From the NCBI RefSeq assembly GCF_025583945.1, contig NZ_JAOEGU010000045.1, positions 1 through 32,190 on the forward strand: a stretch of 32,190 nucleotides of DNA. The letters are read 5' to 3'. A program made the translations under genes and the position numbers. Below are positions 17,793 through 25,630 of this stretch, in pieces. The notes beneath the pieces were generated by a model. It searched no databases and had not been told where the DNA came from. It worked only from the letters and a program-made list of their open reading frames with translations. This DNA comes from Methylobacter psychrophilus (lineage in GTDB: Bacteria; Pseudomonadota; Gammaproteobacteria; Methylococcales; Methylomonadaceae). Numbering within the stretch: position 1 is the stretch's first letter; the number at the start of each line of letters is the position of its first letter.

Positions 17793-19415
17793 CATTGTTT
17801 TCAGTGCGTTTAAGAGTACGCCGACATCATGCTGACCCTTGAATACGGATGGAATTTCCTTCTTGATATCAAGAAGCTTATAGACAGCCATTAGCGCTGA
17901 TCTAACCGAATATTCAACGGTAAACACTACGTCATCCGGAATTTCGCAAAACTGCCCGATAAATGCGAAATTCTTCGCTCCAACCGGTACTACATCTGGC
18001 CGATCCCCTTTGACTCTGGGCATGAATTGGCTAGTGATGAACGGCATCATGCAAGGAATACAGATTGCCGCATCAATGATAGGTTGCGTCTTGTCGCCAA
18101 GTTTGAGGTGCTGGAATAGCTCAATTAGAATCTCTTTACCGTTACATTCTGACATGGGTTTCTTGACGAAATTACCAATCCTGTCCGGGAATAGCCCATA
18201 ACCCCAAAATACGAATATATTCTCAGGTTGGTTGATGAAGTGCGGTTGATGCGCCAGAACGATACTCATGAACCAGTTCGAATCTGTCAGCGTGAATAAG
18301 CCTCCCGTGCCTGCCTCATTATCGGTAAATTCTTCTATGAACTGGAAGAATGCTGGATCGTTGAGAGTTACGGTGAACGACTGCCATTTGGTCTGATCAA
18401 TATGATCGGCAAAAACTGCGGGATGTCCGAACCCAGGGCAGCCTTTAGCAATATCTTCCCACAGCGACCAGGCACCGTTTGATTTGTTTGAATTTAGAAT
18501 GGCAGGTGCTGTCATAGATCCTAGGCTAGCGTTTTCTGTCATACATCCCAGCGTCACGAACACCAAGTCATCCGGTGAGACGACAATACTGTCAGGTTCT
18601 CCATTGTTGTTATACCGAATACCCTTTACCGCCCGGTGTTCGCCGCCTAAGTCGAAATCGAGTCCAGTGACCTCGGTGTTTAACGAAAACTGCACCCCTT
18701 GCGCCTTAAGCCAGGTAATTAGCGGCAGTATCATTGAATCATACTGGTTATAAGGTGTGCGCCAGACGCCGCCCATTTTGTGGAAATCAGGAAATAACTG
18801 AATAAATCGCAACAGATACCGTTTAAACTCGACCGCGCTATGCCAGGGTTGAAACGCAAACATTGTCGCCCACATCAACCAGAAATTATTCTCGAAAAAC
18901 GTGGGTAAAAACCAATCTTCGATGCGTTTAGCTCCCAGCGAATCTTCAGAATGCATAATCAGCGCGAGTAAATCCAAGCGATCCTTTTCACTCAGCTCAA
19001 ATGATGACACATCAACTTTTTGGCCATCCCTAACCAAGCGACATCTGGAAGAGCTGACATATTTGTGGCTAAACTCGAAAATTTCAGCTTTGACGCTCTT
19101 GGCTGGGTCAGTCAGGGAGGGAATGGTTGCCAAAAGATCATAAGTACAGACATAATGTTCTTCAATCATCCGACCACCACGAACGATATAGCCTTTGTCA
19201 GATGAGCCGGCCCCATCCAAACTGCCACCAATGACCTTAAGCTCCTCCAAAATGTGAATACTCTCGCCTGTGATAAGACCGTCCCGTATAAGAAAAACAG
19301 CACCGGCTAGAGCGGCGATTCCGCTGCCAACAAAATAAGCCTTCCTTTTGTTGTGCTGTGTAATTCTAGATTCGACTGAAACGTCTGTTTTATCACTTTG
19401 ATGTGTATTCTGCAT
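17784..19415 (-). CDS. ohyA: Oleate hydratase (FAD-dependent; myosin-cross-reactive antigen family)
   Basis: A 543-residue flavoenzyme that adds water across the cis-9 double bond of oleic and related acids to give 10-hydroxy fatty acids. Such enzymes detoxify free fatty acids and act at the membrane surface. The N-terminal Rossmann signature is YFVGSGIAALAGA (residues about 27-39), followed by the family's conserved block YIVRGGRMIEEHY (about 75-88) with the Glu-rich FAD/substrate loop, then FQPWHSAVEFKRYLLRF, WRTPYNQYDSM (active-site Tyr region) and the C-terminal PFITSQFMPR. The length is slightly below the usual 570-650 residues but all family blocks are present. The start ATG 19415 follows TAGGAGC with a 6-base spacer, an excellent binding site. 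No signal peptide. It is alone on its strand, upstream of transposon debris. Confidence 0.92.
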   Translation of the reverse strand: MQNTHQSDKTDVSVESRITQHNKRKAYFVGSGIAALAGAVFLIRDGLITGESIHILEELKVIGGSLDGAGSSDKGYIVRGGRMIEEHYVCTYDLLATIPSLTDPAKSVKAEIFEFSHKYVSSSRCRLVRDGQKVDVSSFELSEKDRLDLLALIMHSEDSLGAKRIEDWFLPTFFENNFWLMWATMFAFQPWHSAVEFKRYLLRFIQLFPDFHKMGGVWRTPYNQYDSMILPLITWLKAQGVQFSLNTEVTGLDFDLGGEHRAVKGIRYNNNGEPDSIVVSPDDLVFVTLGCMTENASLGSMTAPAILNSNKSNGAWSLWEDIAKGCPGFGHPAVFADHIDQTKWQSFTVTLNDPAFFQFIEEFTDNEAGTGGLFTLTDSNWFMSIVLAHQPHFINQPENIFVFWGYGLFPDRIGNFVKKPMSECNGKEILIELFQHLKLGDKTQPIIDAAICIPCMMPFITSQFMPRVKGDRPDVVPVGAKNFAFIGQFCEIPDDVVFTVEYSVRSALMAVYKLLDIKKEIPSVFKGQHDVGVLLNALKTMHR

Positions 19416-19521
19416 AGTAAAGCTCCTATTTTATCTACACGAGCGAGAAAAAAAGTGGTTAGGTCTTAATGTAATACTTTCTTTTTTAATTGCGGAATAA
19501 GAGTAGTACTCAGTCAGTAAA

Positions 19522-20561
19522 CTAAAAATTACTGATATAGCATCTGACATTATAAGGTTTCTTCGGTTTTATCCGTGCATCCTCCGTAGTAAATCGCCAT
19601 TCCATAGGGTGGGCAATAGCATTTCTTTTTTCTTGCCACACTAAAATTTCTGTTTTTAACGTTTCTTGATCTGGAATACGGCGACCCATACATTGCCGTG
19701 AAAGGATGCTTAATTCTATCTCGGCCATATTTAACCAACTATCATATTTTGGCGTGTAGTGTATTTCCAGTTTTTCAAAAATTCTTCTCGCCTATTTTGG
19801 CTCAAATGCCTTATATAAAGAGGCGTCAGCATGGGTGTTCAGCGTAATACGTTTAGCCTGCGGGTAGTGGACATCAAACAGGTTACGTATCTGATGCGCC
19901 CAATCAATGGCTGTTCTTTGATCGGTTATTTCAACAATTCTTTTGCCCTGCAAGGGTTCAAAAAACATAAAACATTACTTACGCCATTACGTTCATATTC
20001 CGTGCGTACCGAGCGACTGTAACTAGCTTTGCCGGGTATGGGTGTACGCGTGTCTTTAATCTGTTGCTTACTGCTTTCGTCCATGCAAATCAGTGGTTGT
20101 GCTTCATCATAAGGTCGCTTGTAAACCTCAAGGGTATCTTCCATAGCGCAAACAAACTCAGCATTTTTTTTAGCCGGAATACACCACTCTTTATTTTGCC
20201 AACGTAATGTCCAGCGACTTCGACCTTCCGGTGCGTCGCCACAACTCAATGCGATCAAATGAGCTTCGTTCTCACCATCAATAGTACGGATTTTAACGCG
20301 AATTGACTTTGCTCGATTTAAAGCTGATTCCAAACCTTCTTGAACCAGTCGCTCCCGGACTCATTCGACGGTACGCGTTGAAATACCAAAAGCTTCGCTT
20401 ATTGGCCGGTCCAGCCATTTTTTTCCTAAATCGCTAATATCCGCTTTGAGCAGTATTTCAGCGTGTAGTCTTTTATGAGCGGCCACTTTTCCGGTATGGA
20501 TCAAACTTCCCAAATAAATGCGTTCATCTTCCGTTAGTAGCACTATGCATTTCTTTTTCAA
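19522..20561 (-). pseudogene. IS630-family transposase, heavily eroded
   Basis: Three minus-strand pieces make one IS630-type transposase. Piece 1 (from 20561, MKKKCIVLLTEDERIYLG to TRTVE) is cut by an in-frame TGA at about 20355 and resumes at once as VRERLVQEGLESALNRAKS. Piece 2 carries the first catalytic Asp in LICMDESSKQ and then loses frame near 19965 in a T-run. Piece 3 (FEPLQGKRIVEITDQRTAID to WRFTTEDARIK) has a TAG within FEPK*ARRIFEKLE near 19796. Against the usual family pattern two internal deletions are evident: about 35 residues between RWTLRWQNKE and WCIPAKKN, and the VLVMDN segment (second catalytic Asp) between QAKRI and LNTHADAS. The last acid survives in SWLNMAEIELS. It cannot be active. 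Copies of this family often insert at TA. Confidence 0.85.
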
Positions 20562-20842
20562 TGGTGTTTATTAATGTCAATGTAAAGGCATTATATGGGG
20601 GCTATCATTCGACATATCAACGCTAACTGAGTAATAACTTCTTATTTTAAATCAGAAAAATCCCCCATCAAGAACTGGCAGGATGCCTTTATTTTTATGA
20701 CATCTGGCAACACGGGTAAGTTTTAATTGCGTTGCGCCCTGCTGGTATTTCTGGATTGCCTCTGGTCTATTCATCGACGCAGTCGCTAGCTCTTCTTGCT
20801 CGAAACAAGCAAAGAGTTCGCTACCAGCTACTATCAACGCCA
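20562..20842. other. Debris between the IS630 remnant and the split membrane-protein gene
   Basis: CGACATATCAACGCTAACTG at 20610-20629 is a 20-of-21 direct copy of the word at 20977-20997, which forms the end of the 87-bp insertion. A minus-strand frame (ASMNRPEAIQKYQQGATQLK) is open as far as 20652 and looks protein-like, but I cannot assign it to a family. The promoter side of the IS630 remnant is also here. Confidence 0.45.
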
Positions 20843-21106
20843 CACACCGGCCCCGGCCGGAATATTAGCTGTCTGGATGTCTTTAAGCGACAGTTCAAGG
20901 GAACCCTAGCAGCTAGTCAATCTGATTCTATCGGGTACCATGCCAGTAATTTTTGGTTTTTATCGCTAATTTTACCCGACATATCAACACTAACTGACTA
21001 TTAGCTTAGCTTCCTGAGTCTGCTGGATATAGCTGAAACGGTCATAGACCAAGCCCAATAGGCCGGCTATAATCAACATGACGGCTACGATCCTGATAGC
21101 ACTCAT
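20843..21106 (-). pseudogene. Small two-helix membrane protein gene, split by an 87-bp palindromic insertion
   Basis: From ATG 21106 (AAGGA 10 bases upstream) the frame reads MSAIRIVAVMLIIAGLLGLV and YDRFSYIQQTQEAKL, then hits a TAG at 20992-20990 inside inserted DNA. Beyond the insertion, from 20905 downwards, a shifted frame resumes as GSLELSLKDIQTANIPAGAG, and after a further one-base shift as ALIVAGSELF. Joined, this matches a family of roughly 65-residue inner-membrane proteins common in stress loci of environmental proteobacteria, which run SYT-ETH-AK-G-LELSVKDK-NIPVWAG-GA-VGG (pattern recalled, not searched). As it stands only a 38-residue peptide with one membrane helix would be made. 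Its neighbours on the same strand are other small stress genes. Confidence 0.65.
20914..21000. mobile_element. 87-bp MITE-like insertion
   Basis: The element starts TAGTCAATCTGATTCTATCG at 20914 and ends with the imperfect complement TAACTGACTA at 20991-21000. Both ends share TAGTCA outside and TCGGGTA inside, with 24- and 28-base imperfect terminal repeats. It interrupts a recognisable small gene, which fixes its borders to within a few bases. The flanks CTAGC (left) and TTAGC (right) may be a diverged target duplication. It has no coding capacity. A second partial copy of one end lies at 20610-20630 in direct orientation. Confidence 0.55.
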
Positions 21107-21181
21107 TTTTATAATATCCTTGCCTGACGTTCCGGTTTACTCTGGCAGATAACTATATTACGTAAGCGTATTCCAGTGCCC

Positions 21182-21331
21182 CTATAAGACACGTCGGCCT
21201 TGAATGACGCGTAGAATGATTATGATGACCGCGATAACCAAAAGAACGTGAATGAATCCACCGATTGTGTACGAGGACACCAAACCCAGTACCCAGAGGA
21301 TGATTAGGATGATTGCAATACTTTCAAGCAT
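21182..21331 (-). CDS. Small membrane protein, DUF5670/lmo0937-like (49 aa)
   Basis: The protein reads MLESIAIILIILWVLGLVSS then YTIGGFIHVLLVIAVIIIIL and ends RVIQGRRVL. It has two membrane helices joined by the S-Y-T-x-G-G-F-I-H turn, which is the hallmark of the lmo0937/DUF5670 family. These peptides are common beside csbD and other general-stress genes; their role is unknown. The start ATG 21331 follows GGAG with an 8-base spacer. The basic tail QGRRVL predicts a cytoplasmic C-terminus. It lies 210 bases downstream of csbD on the same strand and 75 bases before the split membrane-protein gene, so the three may have formed one stress locus. No damage is seen. Confidence 0.85.
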   Translation of the reverse strand: MLESIAIILIILWVLGLVSSYTIGGFIHVLLVIAVIIIILRVIQGRRVL

Positions 21332-21541
21332 GTGTGCTTCTCCGTAAGAGGCTATCAATTAAAAACGATATGAACCAGAGATAAACCGATGAGGTATTGC
21401 CGGCTTTTTAAGCGATGCTTAGACATAAATCGTTGAGCTTCATGTTCATATCCTGTGAGAAATATATTTGAGAGTAAGTTGTTGCGGCTGTGCAGAAGGT
21501 CAACCTTTTTGGAGAGACTACACATCGTTGATGTGCTCGTT

Positions 21542-21727
21542 TTAGATATTATCAATATCTTTCTTAATATCCTCCTTGAAATCACCAAAATCCGACTGAA
21601 CCTTCCCGATGTTTTTTTGGACATTTCCTTTTATCTCCATATCCTTATCGTCCAGTATAACGCCGGTGGCTTCTTTGACCTTTCCTTTGACTTTTTCGAA
21701 TAACCCTTCAACTTGATCTTTGTTCAT
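21542..21727 (-). CDS. csbD: CsbD-family stress protein (61 aa)
   Basis: The protein begins MNKDQVEGLFEKVKGKVKEA and continues TGVILDDKDMEIKGNVQKNI, ending KKDIDNI. It has the typical CsbD double K-G-x-V-x-E-x-x-G helical repeat and normal length. The start is ATG 21727, five bases after AGGAGA; longer readings from 21808 pass through that site and are unlikely. It is the intact paralogue of the startless copy at 675-836. It is followed downstream by the DUF5670-like gene, and two hairpins (21842-21869, 21885-21916) lie upstream in the likely promoter or leader region. CsbD proteins are strongly induced in general stress in many bacteria, so tight control is expected, though no known operator is recognisable. 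Confidence 0.9.
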   Translation of the reverse strand: MNKDQVEGLFEKVKGKVKEATGVILDDKDMEIKGNVQKNIGKVQSDFGDFKEDIKKDIDNI

Positions 21728-22051
21728 GAGTTTCTCCTGATAATTATTAGTAGCCATAACTAACCTAAGCGTGGAATGATGTAGTACATAGCTTAAGTAG
21801 TCATTCAAAAGTTATTTAACATTTTCAAAAAATAAAATCATCCATTACTTACCAAAACACCAGTAATGGAGATTTTTTAGGTTTAAATACGATTTCTTAG
21901 GTAAAAAATCGTATTTACCATTTTGTTAAAAGACTTTTGGCTACCTAGCGGATTAAACAATACACGAAAAACTGAATGAAGTCAGTGCGGTAACGCACAT
22001 AGATGTAACTTCTCATTAGTTACACTCGATGTTCAAGTTTTTGCGAACGGT
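21728..22051. other. Region upstream of csbD with two hairpins
   Basis: CCATTACT (21842-21849) pairs with AGTAATGG (21862-21869) and is followed by GATTTTTTAG, which looks like a plus-strand terminator though no plus-strand gene precedes it. AAATACGATTT (21885-21895) pairs perfectly with AAATCGTATTT (21906-21916) over a 10-base loop. TGTAACT/AGTTACA near 22003-22023 is a further short stem. There is no gene here. Confidence 0.5.
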
Positions 22052-22339
22052 ATGAAGAATTCCACACATACATCGCCAATAATCAAGCATTCATTCCCAA
22101 CTACGGCGCGCTATCGCCAGAGAGACAGAATCAGCACGGGCTTTGTCGAATCTGCGGTGAATTACGTCGTCGCCAAGCGCTTTGCCAAGCGGCAACAAAT
22201 GCAATGGAGTCCCAAGGGTGTCCATTTACTCTTGCAGATGCGGACACGGGTACTAAACGGCGAATTGAAACAGCTGTTTCGAAACTGGCATCCCAGCTTT
22301 CGGCCGACGAATGATGAAAAAATCAAAAGGGTTGTTTAA
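22052..22339 (+). pseudogene. C-terminal fragment of a transposase
   Basis: The second half of this frame reads ARYRQRDRISTGFVESAVNY then VVAKRFAKRQQMQWSPKGVH and LLLQMRTRVLNGELK. This is the characteristic end of a DDE transposase often annotated as ISKra4-like (S-T-G-F-V-E-S, K-Q-Q-M-Q-W, L-L-L-Q-x-R-T-R-V-L); I recognise the motif but am unsure of the family name. The N-terminal 300 or so residues and the catalytic Asp residues are absent, and no upstream frame continues it. It is an inert remnant and marks the region as a repeated insertion target. Confidence 0.65.
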
Positions 22340-22451
22340 CTGCCTCCCCCGGTCTTGCATACTCTCCATAAATCTACGTATCGACTATTTCTGTCCAACG
22401 CCAGAAATTGTAAAATCAGTAGCCAATTTACGTTTAACCGACATTCCCCCC

Positions 22452-22559
22452 TCACAACAACATAACTTCTCGTTCCACTTCCAACCAGTCTTCAAGTTCG
22501 TGGCCCGATTCAAAACCTTTGCTTTCAGCTTTGTAATAAGCAAGTTCAGCAATCTTCAT
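22452..22559 (-). CDS. DUF2934 protein (35 aa, N-terminus lost by frameshift)
   Basis: From ATG 22559 the frame reads MKIAELAYYKAESKGFESGH then ELEDWLEVEREVMLL. This is almost the whole DUF2934 motif: I-A-x-x-A-Y-Y-x-A-E-x-x-G-F-x-x-G-H-E-L-x-D-W-L-x-A-E-x-E. DUF2934 proteins are small and soluble, of unknown function, and frequent near stress and phage-like loci. Family members usually carry 20-60 residues before the motif. Upstream in the same strand the codons look coding (SSNTEKSGNTINLTDRD) but have no start, while an ATG at 22645 opens MTVTTKNIRKH in another frame and stops. A single frameshift near 22615 would join them. GGA sits 7 bases before ATG 22559, so a short product is possible. 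The gene is bracketed by CCGACATTCC repeats. Confidence 0.7.
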   Translation of the reverse strand: MKIAELAYYKAESKGFESGHELEDWLEVEREVMLL

Positions 22560-22652
22560 GTCACGATCCGTAAGATTTATCGTATTGCCGGATTTTTCGG
22601 TATTTGAACTTAGTGCTTCCTAATGTTTTTAGTAGTTACAGTCATTTTACAC

Positions 22653-22884
22653 CCGACATTCCGCATCTATAACTAATTGATATTCAATGATTTTAAAATT
22701 AGTTATTTTAATGAAATTTAAATTCTCATCAATTTGAACCCCTCAACTCATTGAAAAATAGGTATTTCTAGGAATAAATCGTAAGTCATTGATTCTTTAT
22801 TTTCTATCAATATACGGTACAACCATTTGATTATTGGTAATATTTTAATGATCAGTTTTTATTATTAGGGGTGCGGAATGTCGG
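22653..22884. repeat. 232-bp MITE-like element with perfect 13-bp terminal inverted repeats
   Basis: CCGACATTCCGCA at 22653-22665 recurs as its exact complement TGCGGAATGTCGG at 22872-22884. A third, direct, partial copy (TAACCGACATTCC) lies at 22435-22447. The inside is AT-rich and non-coding and carries a further stem, TAACTAAT with ATTAGTTA near 22670-22705. The outer flanks also match partly (TTACAC and GTGTAA sides). It fills the gap between the DUF2934 remnant and the GGDEF-EAL gene. Confidence 0.6.
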
Positions 22885-22987
22885 TTACACCTTACTATTA
22901 ATAAAATATTTAGTTGGCTGATGGTAAGGATTCGCACTACGCACGAATTTTTACCATCGATCTGTGTGAACTTACATTGTTTTATGT

Positions 22988-25630
22988 TTAATGAGGTCTT
23001 GCCGTATTAGCTGACGGCATATTGGCCCAGACGGGATCAGGTTTCCAGGTCGTGCACCAGCCAGGCAGTTCATTGGCAGGCATGGGCAGGGCAATACCAT
23101 AGCCTTGCGCCAGATCACAACCCAGTTGCATCAGCACAGTGCCATGTTCAATGGTTTCAACACCGACAGCGATAACCTTAAGATCAAAGGCCGGTGCCAG
23201 CCCCAATAAACCTTTAACAATGGCCTGATCATTGGGATCTTTAATAATGTCACGCACAAAGCTTTGATCTATCTTGAGCATGGTCACCGGCAGGCGCTTT
23301 AGATAAGCCAGTGACGAATAACCGGTGCCAAAGTTATCCAAGGATAATTTAAAGCCCATTTCTTGGCTAATTTCTAGGACTTTGGAAACCTTAGTCATAT
23401 CTTCCATCGCACTAATTTCCAGTACTTCCAGTTCCAAGGAGGCAGGATTAACCATCGGATGAGCACTAAGCAAGGTATGCAAGCTATCTGTAAAGCCGCT
23501 GTGCTGTAACTGACGGGCATTGATATTAATACTCACCGGGATAGTTAATCCTGCGGCAGTCCAGCGTTCCATCTGGGTCAGAACCGTATCAATAACCCAC
23601 TCGCCAAGGTCTATCGCCAAGGGATTATCTGCAATGATTGGCATAAAAATATTCGGTGGCAGCAGGCCTTTGCTTGGGTGTTGCCAGCGAATTAAGGCCT
23701 CAACGCCGATAATTGCCGCTGTCTGCATATTAACTTTGGGCTGATAATACAACACAAATTCATGGGCAGTTAGTGCCTGGCGTATACGCTCCAGACTTTC
23801 ATGGTGACCACGGATATGACTATCCTGAACAGCATCAAAAAAATGGTAACCATTCTTGCCGGCCAGCTTGGCCTGATACATCGCCAGATCCGCTTGGTGT
23901 AGCAATTGATCGGTATTGGCAGCCTCTGTCGAGGTATAAAAAGTAACCCCCAAACTAGCTGAAACCTGCAGATTATGCTGCTTAAAATGTATCGGTCGGG
24001 AGGCTGCCATCAGTATGCGGCTGAGTATCGGCACACTGGCTTCAATCGTACCAATATCGAGCAAGATGGCGACAAATTCATCGCCGCCAATTCGAGCCAG
24101 GGTATCGCCATCACGCAGCGCCTGTTTCATGCGCTGCGCCAGAGTTATCAATAATTGATCACCTGCTTCATGGCCATAATTGTCATTAACCGACTTAAAA
24201 CCATCGAGGTCAATATAGATAACCGCCAACTGTTCGTCTCGTCTACGGCTTTGCGCTATGCCTTGGTACAGACGATCTGCCAATAATAAGCGATTGGGCA
24301 GACTGGTCAGGGCATCATAATGGGCGATATGCTCTAGTTCATTTTCATGTTCCTTAATCATGGTGATATCAGATAACAACGAGACATATTTCCGGGCGGA
24401 GGTTTGATTATCATCACTAACCGTATTAATACTTTGCATCACGGCATAAACTTCACCGTCTTTGCGCCGGTTCCAGACTTCGCCATACCAATGGCCTTTG
24501 GTGTTGAGGTTGTACCAGACCGTTTCAAAGAAATTAGTATCCTGAAGGCCGGCATTTAAGAGGCGCATATTTTTTCCCAAAATATCATTATGCTCATAGC
24601 CGGTAATACGGCTAAAAGCTTTATTAACATCCAGGACAGTACCGTCAGAGGAAAGAATCATAATGCCTTCCAGGGTATTGGTAAACACACTGGCAGCCAG
24701 TTGAAGTTTTTCCTCCAGTGCTTTTTTTTCGGTGACATCCCGGTTGACTTCAAGTAAACCAATAATTTTATCGTCTGTGGAGCGTAAGGGTACTTTAACG
24801 GAATCGAAAATACGCGAGGTGCCATCGCTGTGATAAATAGCATTGGTGTTATGCATGATTTTACCGGACAGCACGGCCAAATCGCTATGCTCATCACTTT
24901 GCTTATACCGGGCTATGCCATTTTGATTGTCAGTTTTACCATATAGATCAGCCGGTTTTTTACCAATGGCCTGCGCAAAAGTCTCATTGCAAAGAATGGT
25001 ATTTAAATTAGCATCTTTGGCTAAAATATAATCAGCCGAGGAATTAATCATATTTTCCAGTAGCGCAGATTTCTCCTGAAGCTTTGCTTCGGCAGACACT
25101 CGCCTTATTTCGCTGCGATAACGCTCAACTATTTGGGCGCAGGCAGTAAGTACCGGTTGCAAAGTTTTAACCAGATCTTCATCGTAGCCACCGGGGCGAT
25201 TAGCCATGCCCAGGCAGCCAATAATTTCATCTTCACAATAAAGGGGTAATCCCAGAAAACAATCCAGCGTAGGATGACCCGGTGGCATTCGTCCACAACT
25301 ATGGCTATGATGAGCCGGATCGTTGGCGATAACGGGTCCATTGGTAATAACAGTCGCAAAATACAGCGAATCGGTCGCATAAAATTTTAAGCCGCTGGCG
25401 TAGTTATCCTCCCAAAAACGCCGACTGGCATCATCCCAGGTAATATTGGTCATTGCCAAGGCTTGCAGGTATTGACCAGCGGTTTCATCATATTTTAACT
25501 CTTGGATAAAACCGAACTGACTATCTGTAAGTTCAAGAATATCCGTTAATAAGCTATTAAATACTTCCTCAGCTGGTTTCGATTTGATATAAAGCGCTTG
25601 TAAGCGATTGACGCAGTCGACTATATTCAT
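22988..25630 (-). CDS. Soluble GAF-PAS-PAS-GGDEF-EAL protein, EAL probably inactive
   Basis: An 880-residue cytoplasmic protein without membrane segments. Order: GAF (about 10-170, with the Cys-rich stretch SHSCGRMPPGHPTLDC), PAS (188-300), PAS (312-430), GGDEF (436-600) and EAL (610-865). The cyclase site is intact (LARIGGDEFVAIL) with the feedback I-site RDGD just before it. The EAL domain keeps GVEALIRW, but two usually invariant acidic residues are changed: the second Asp of DDFG is Asn (LSLDNFGTGYSS, residue 766), and the first Glu of EGVE is Val (VIAVGVET, residue 822). These correspond to a metal ligand and an essential active-site Glu in characterised EAL enzymes, so it is predicted to be a cyclase whose EAL is a regulatory or binding module. 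The PAS2-GGDEF-EAL core is paralogous to 13529-17662. The GAF domain suggests a small-molecule or redox input. The start ATG 25630 has no strong binding site. Confidence 0.9.
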   Translation of the reverse strand: MNIVDCVNRLQALYIKSKPAEEVFNSLLTDILELTDSQFGFIQELKYDETAGQYLQALAMTNITWDDASRRFWEDNYASGLKFYATDSLYFATVITNGPVIANDPAHHSHSCGRMPPGHPTLDCFLGLPLYCEDEIIGCLGMANRPGGYDEDLVKTLQPVLTACAQIVERYRSEIRRVSAEAKLQEKSALLENMINSSADYILAKDANLNTILCNETFAQAIGKKPADLYGKTDNQNGIARYKQSDEHSDLAVLSGKIMHNTNAIYHSDGTSRIFDSVKVPLRSTDDKIIGLLEVNRDVTEKKALEEKLQLAASVFTNTLEGIMILSSDGTVLDVNKAFSRITGYEHNDILGKNMRLLNAGLQDTNFFETVWYNLNTKGHWYGEVWNRRKDGEVYAVMQSINTVSDDNQTSARKYVSLLSDITMIKEHENELEHIAHYDALTSLPNRLLLADRLYQGIAQSRRRDEQLAVIYIDLDGFKSVNDNYGHEAGDQLLITLAQRMKQALRDGDTLARIGGDEFVAILLDIGTIEASVPILSRILMAASRPIHFKQHNLQVSASLGVTFYTSTEAANTDQLLHQADLAMYQAKLAGKNGYHFFDAVQDSHIRGHHESLERIRQALTAHEFVLYYQPKVNMQTAAIIGVEALIRWQHPSKGLLPPNIFMPIIADNPLAIDLGEWVIDTVLTQMERWTAAGLTIPVSININARQLQHSGFTDSLHTLLSAHPMVNPASLELEVLEISAMEDMTKVSKVLEISQEMGFKLSLDNFGTGYSSLAYLKRLPVTMLKIDQSFVRDIIKDPNDQAIVKGLLGLAPAFDLKVIAVGVETIEHGTVLMQLGCDLAQGYGIALPMPANELPGWCTTWKPDPVWANMPSANTARPH

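Noticed and set aside
22311-22607. 98-codon plus-strand frame
   Set aside because: It is antisense to the DUF2934 coding sequence, which has much stronger motif support.
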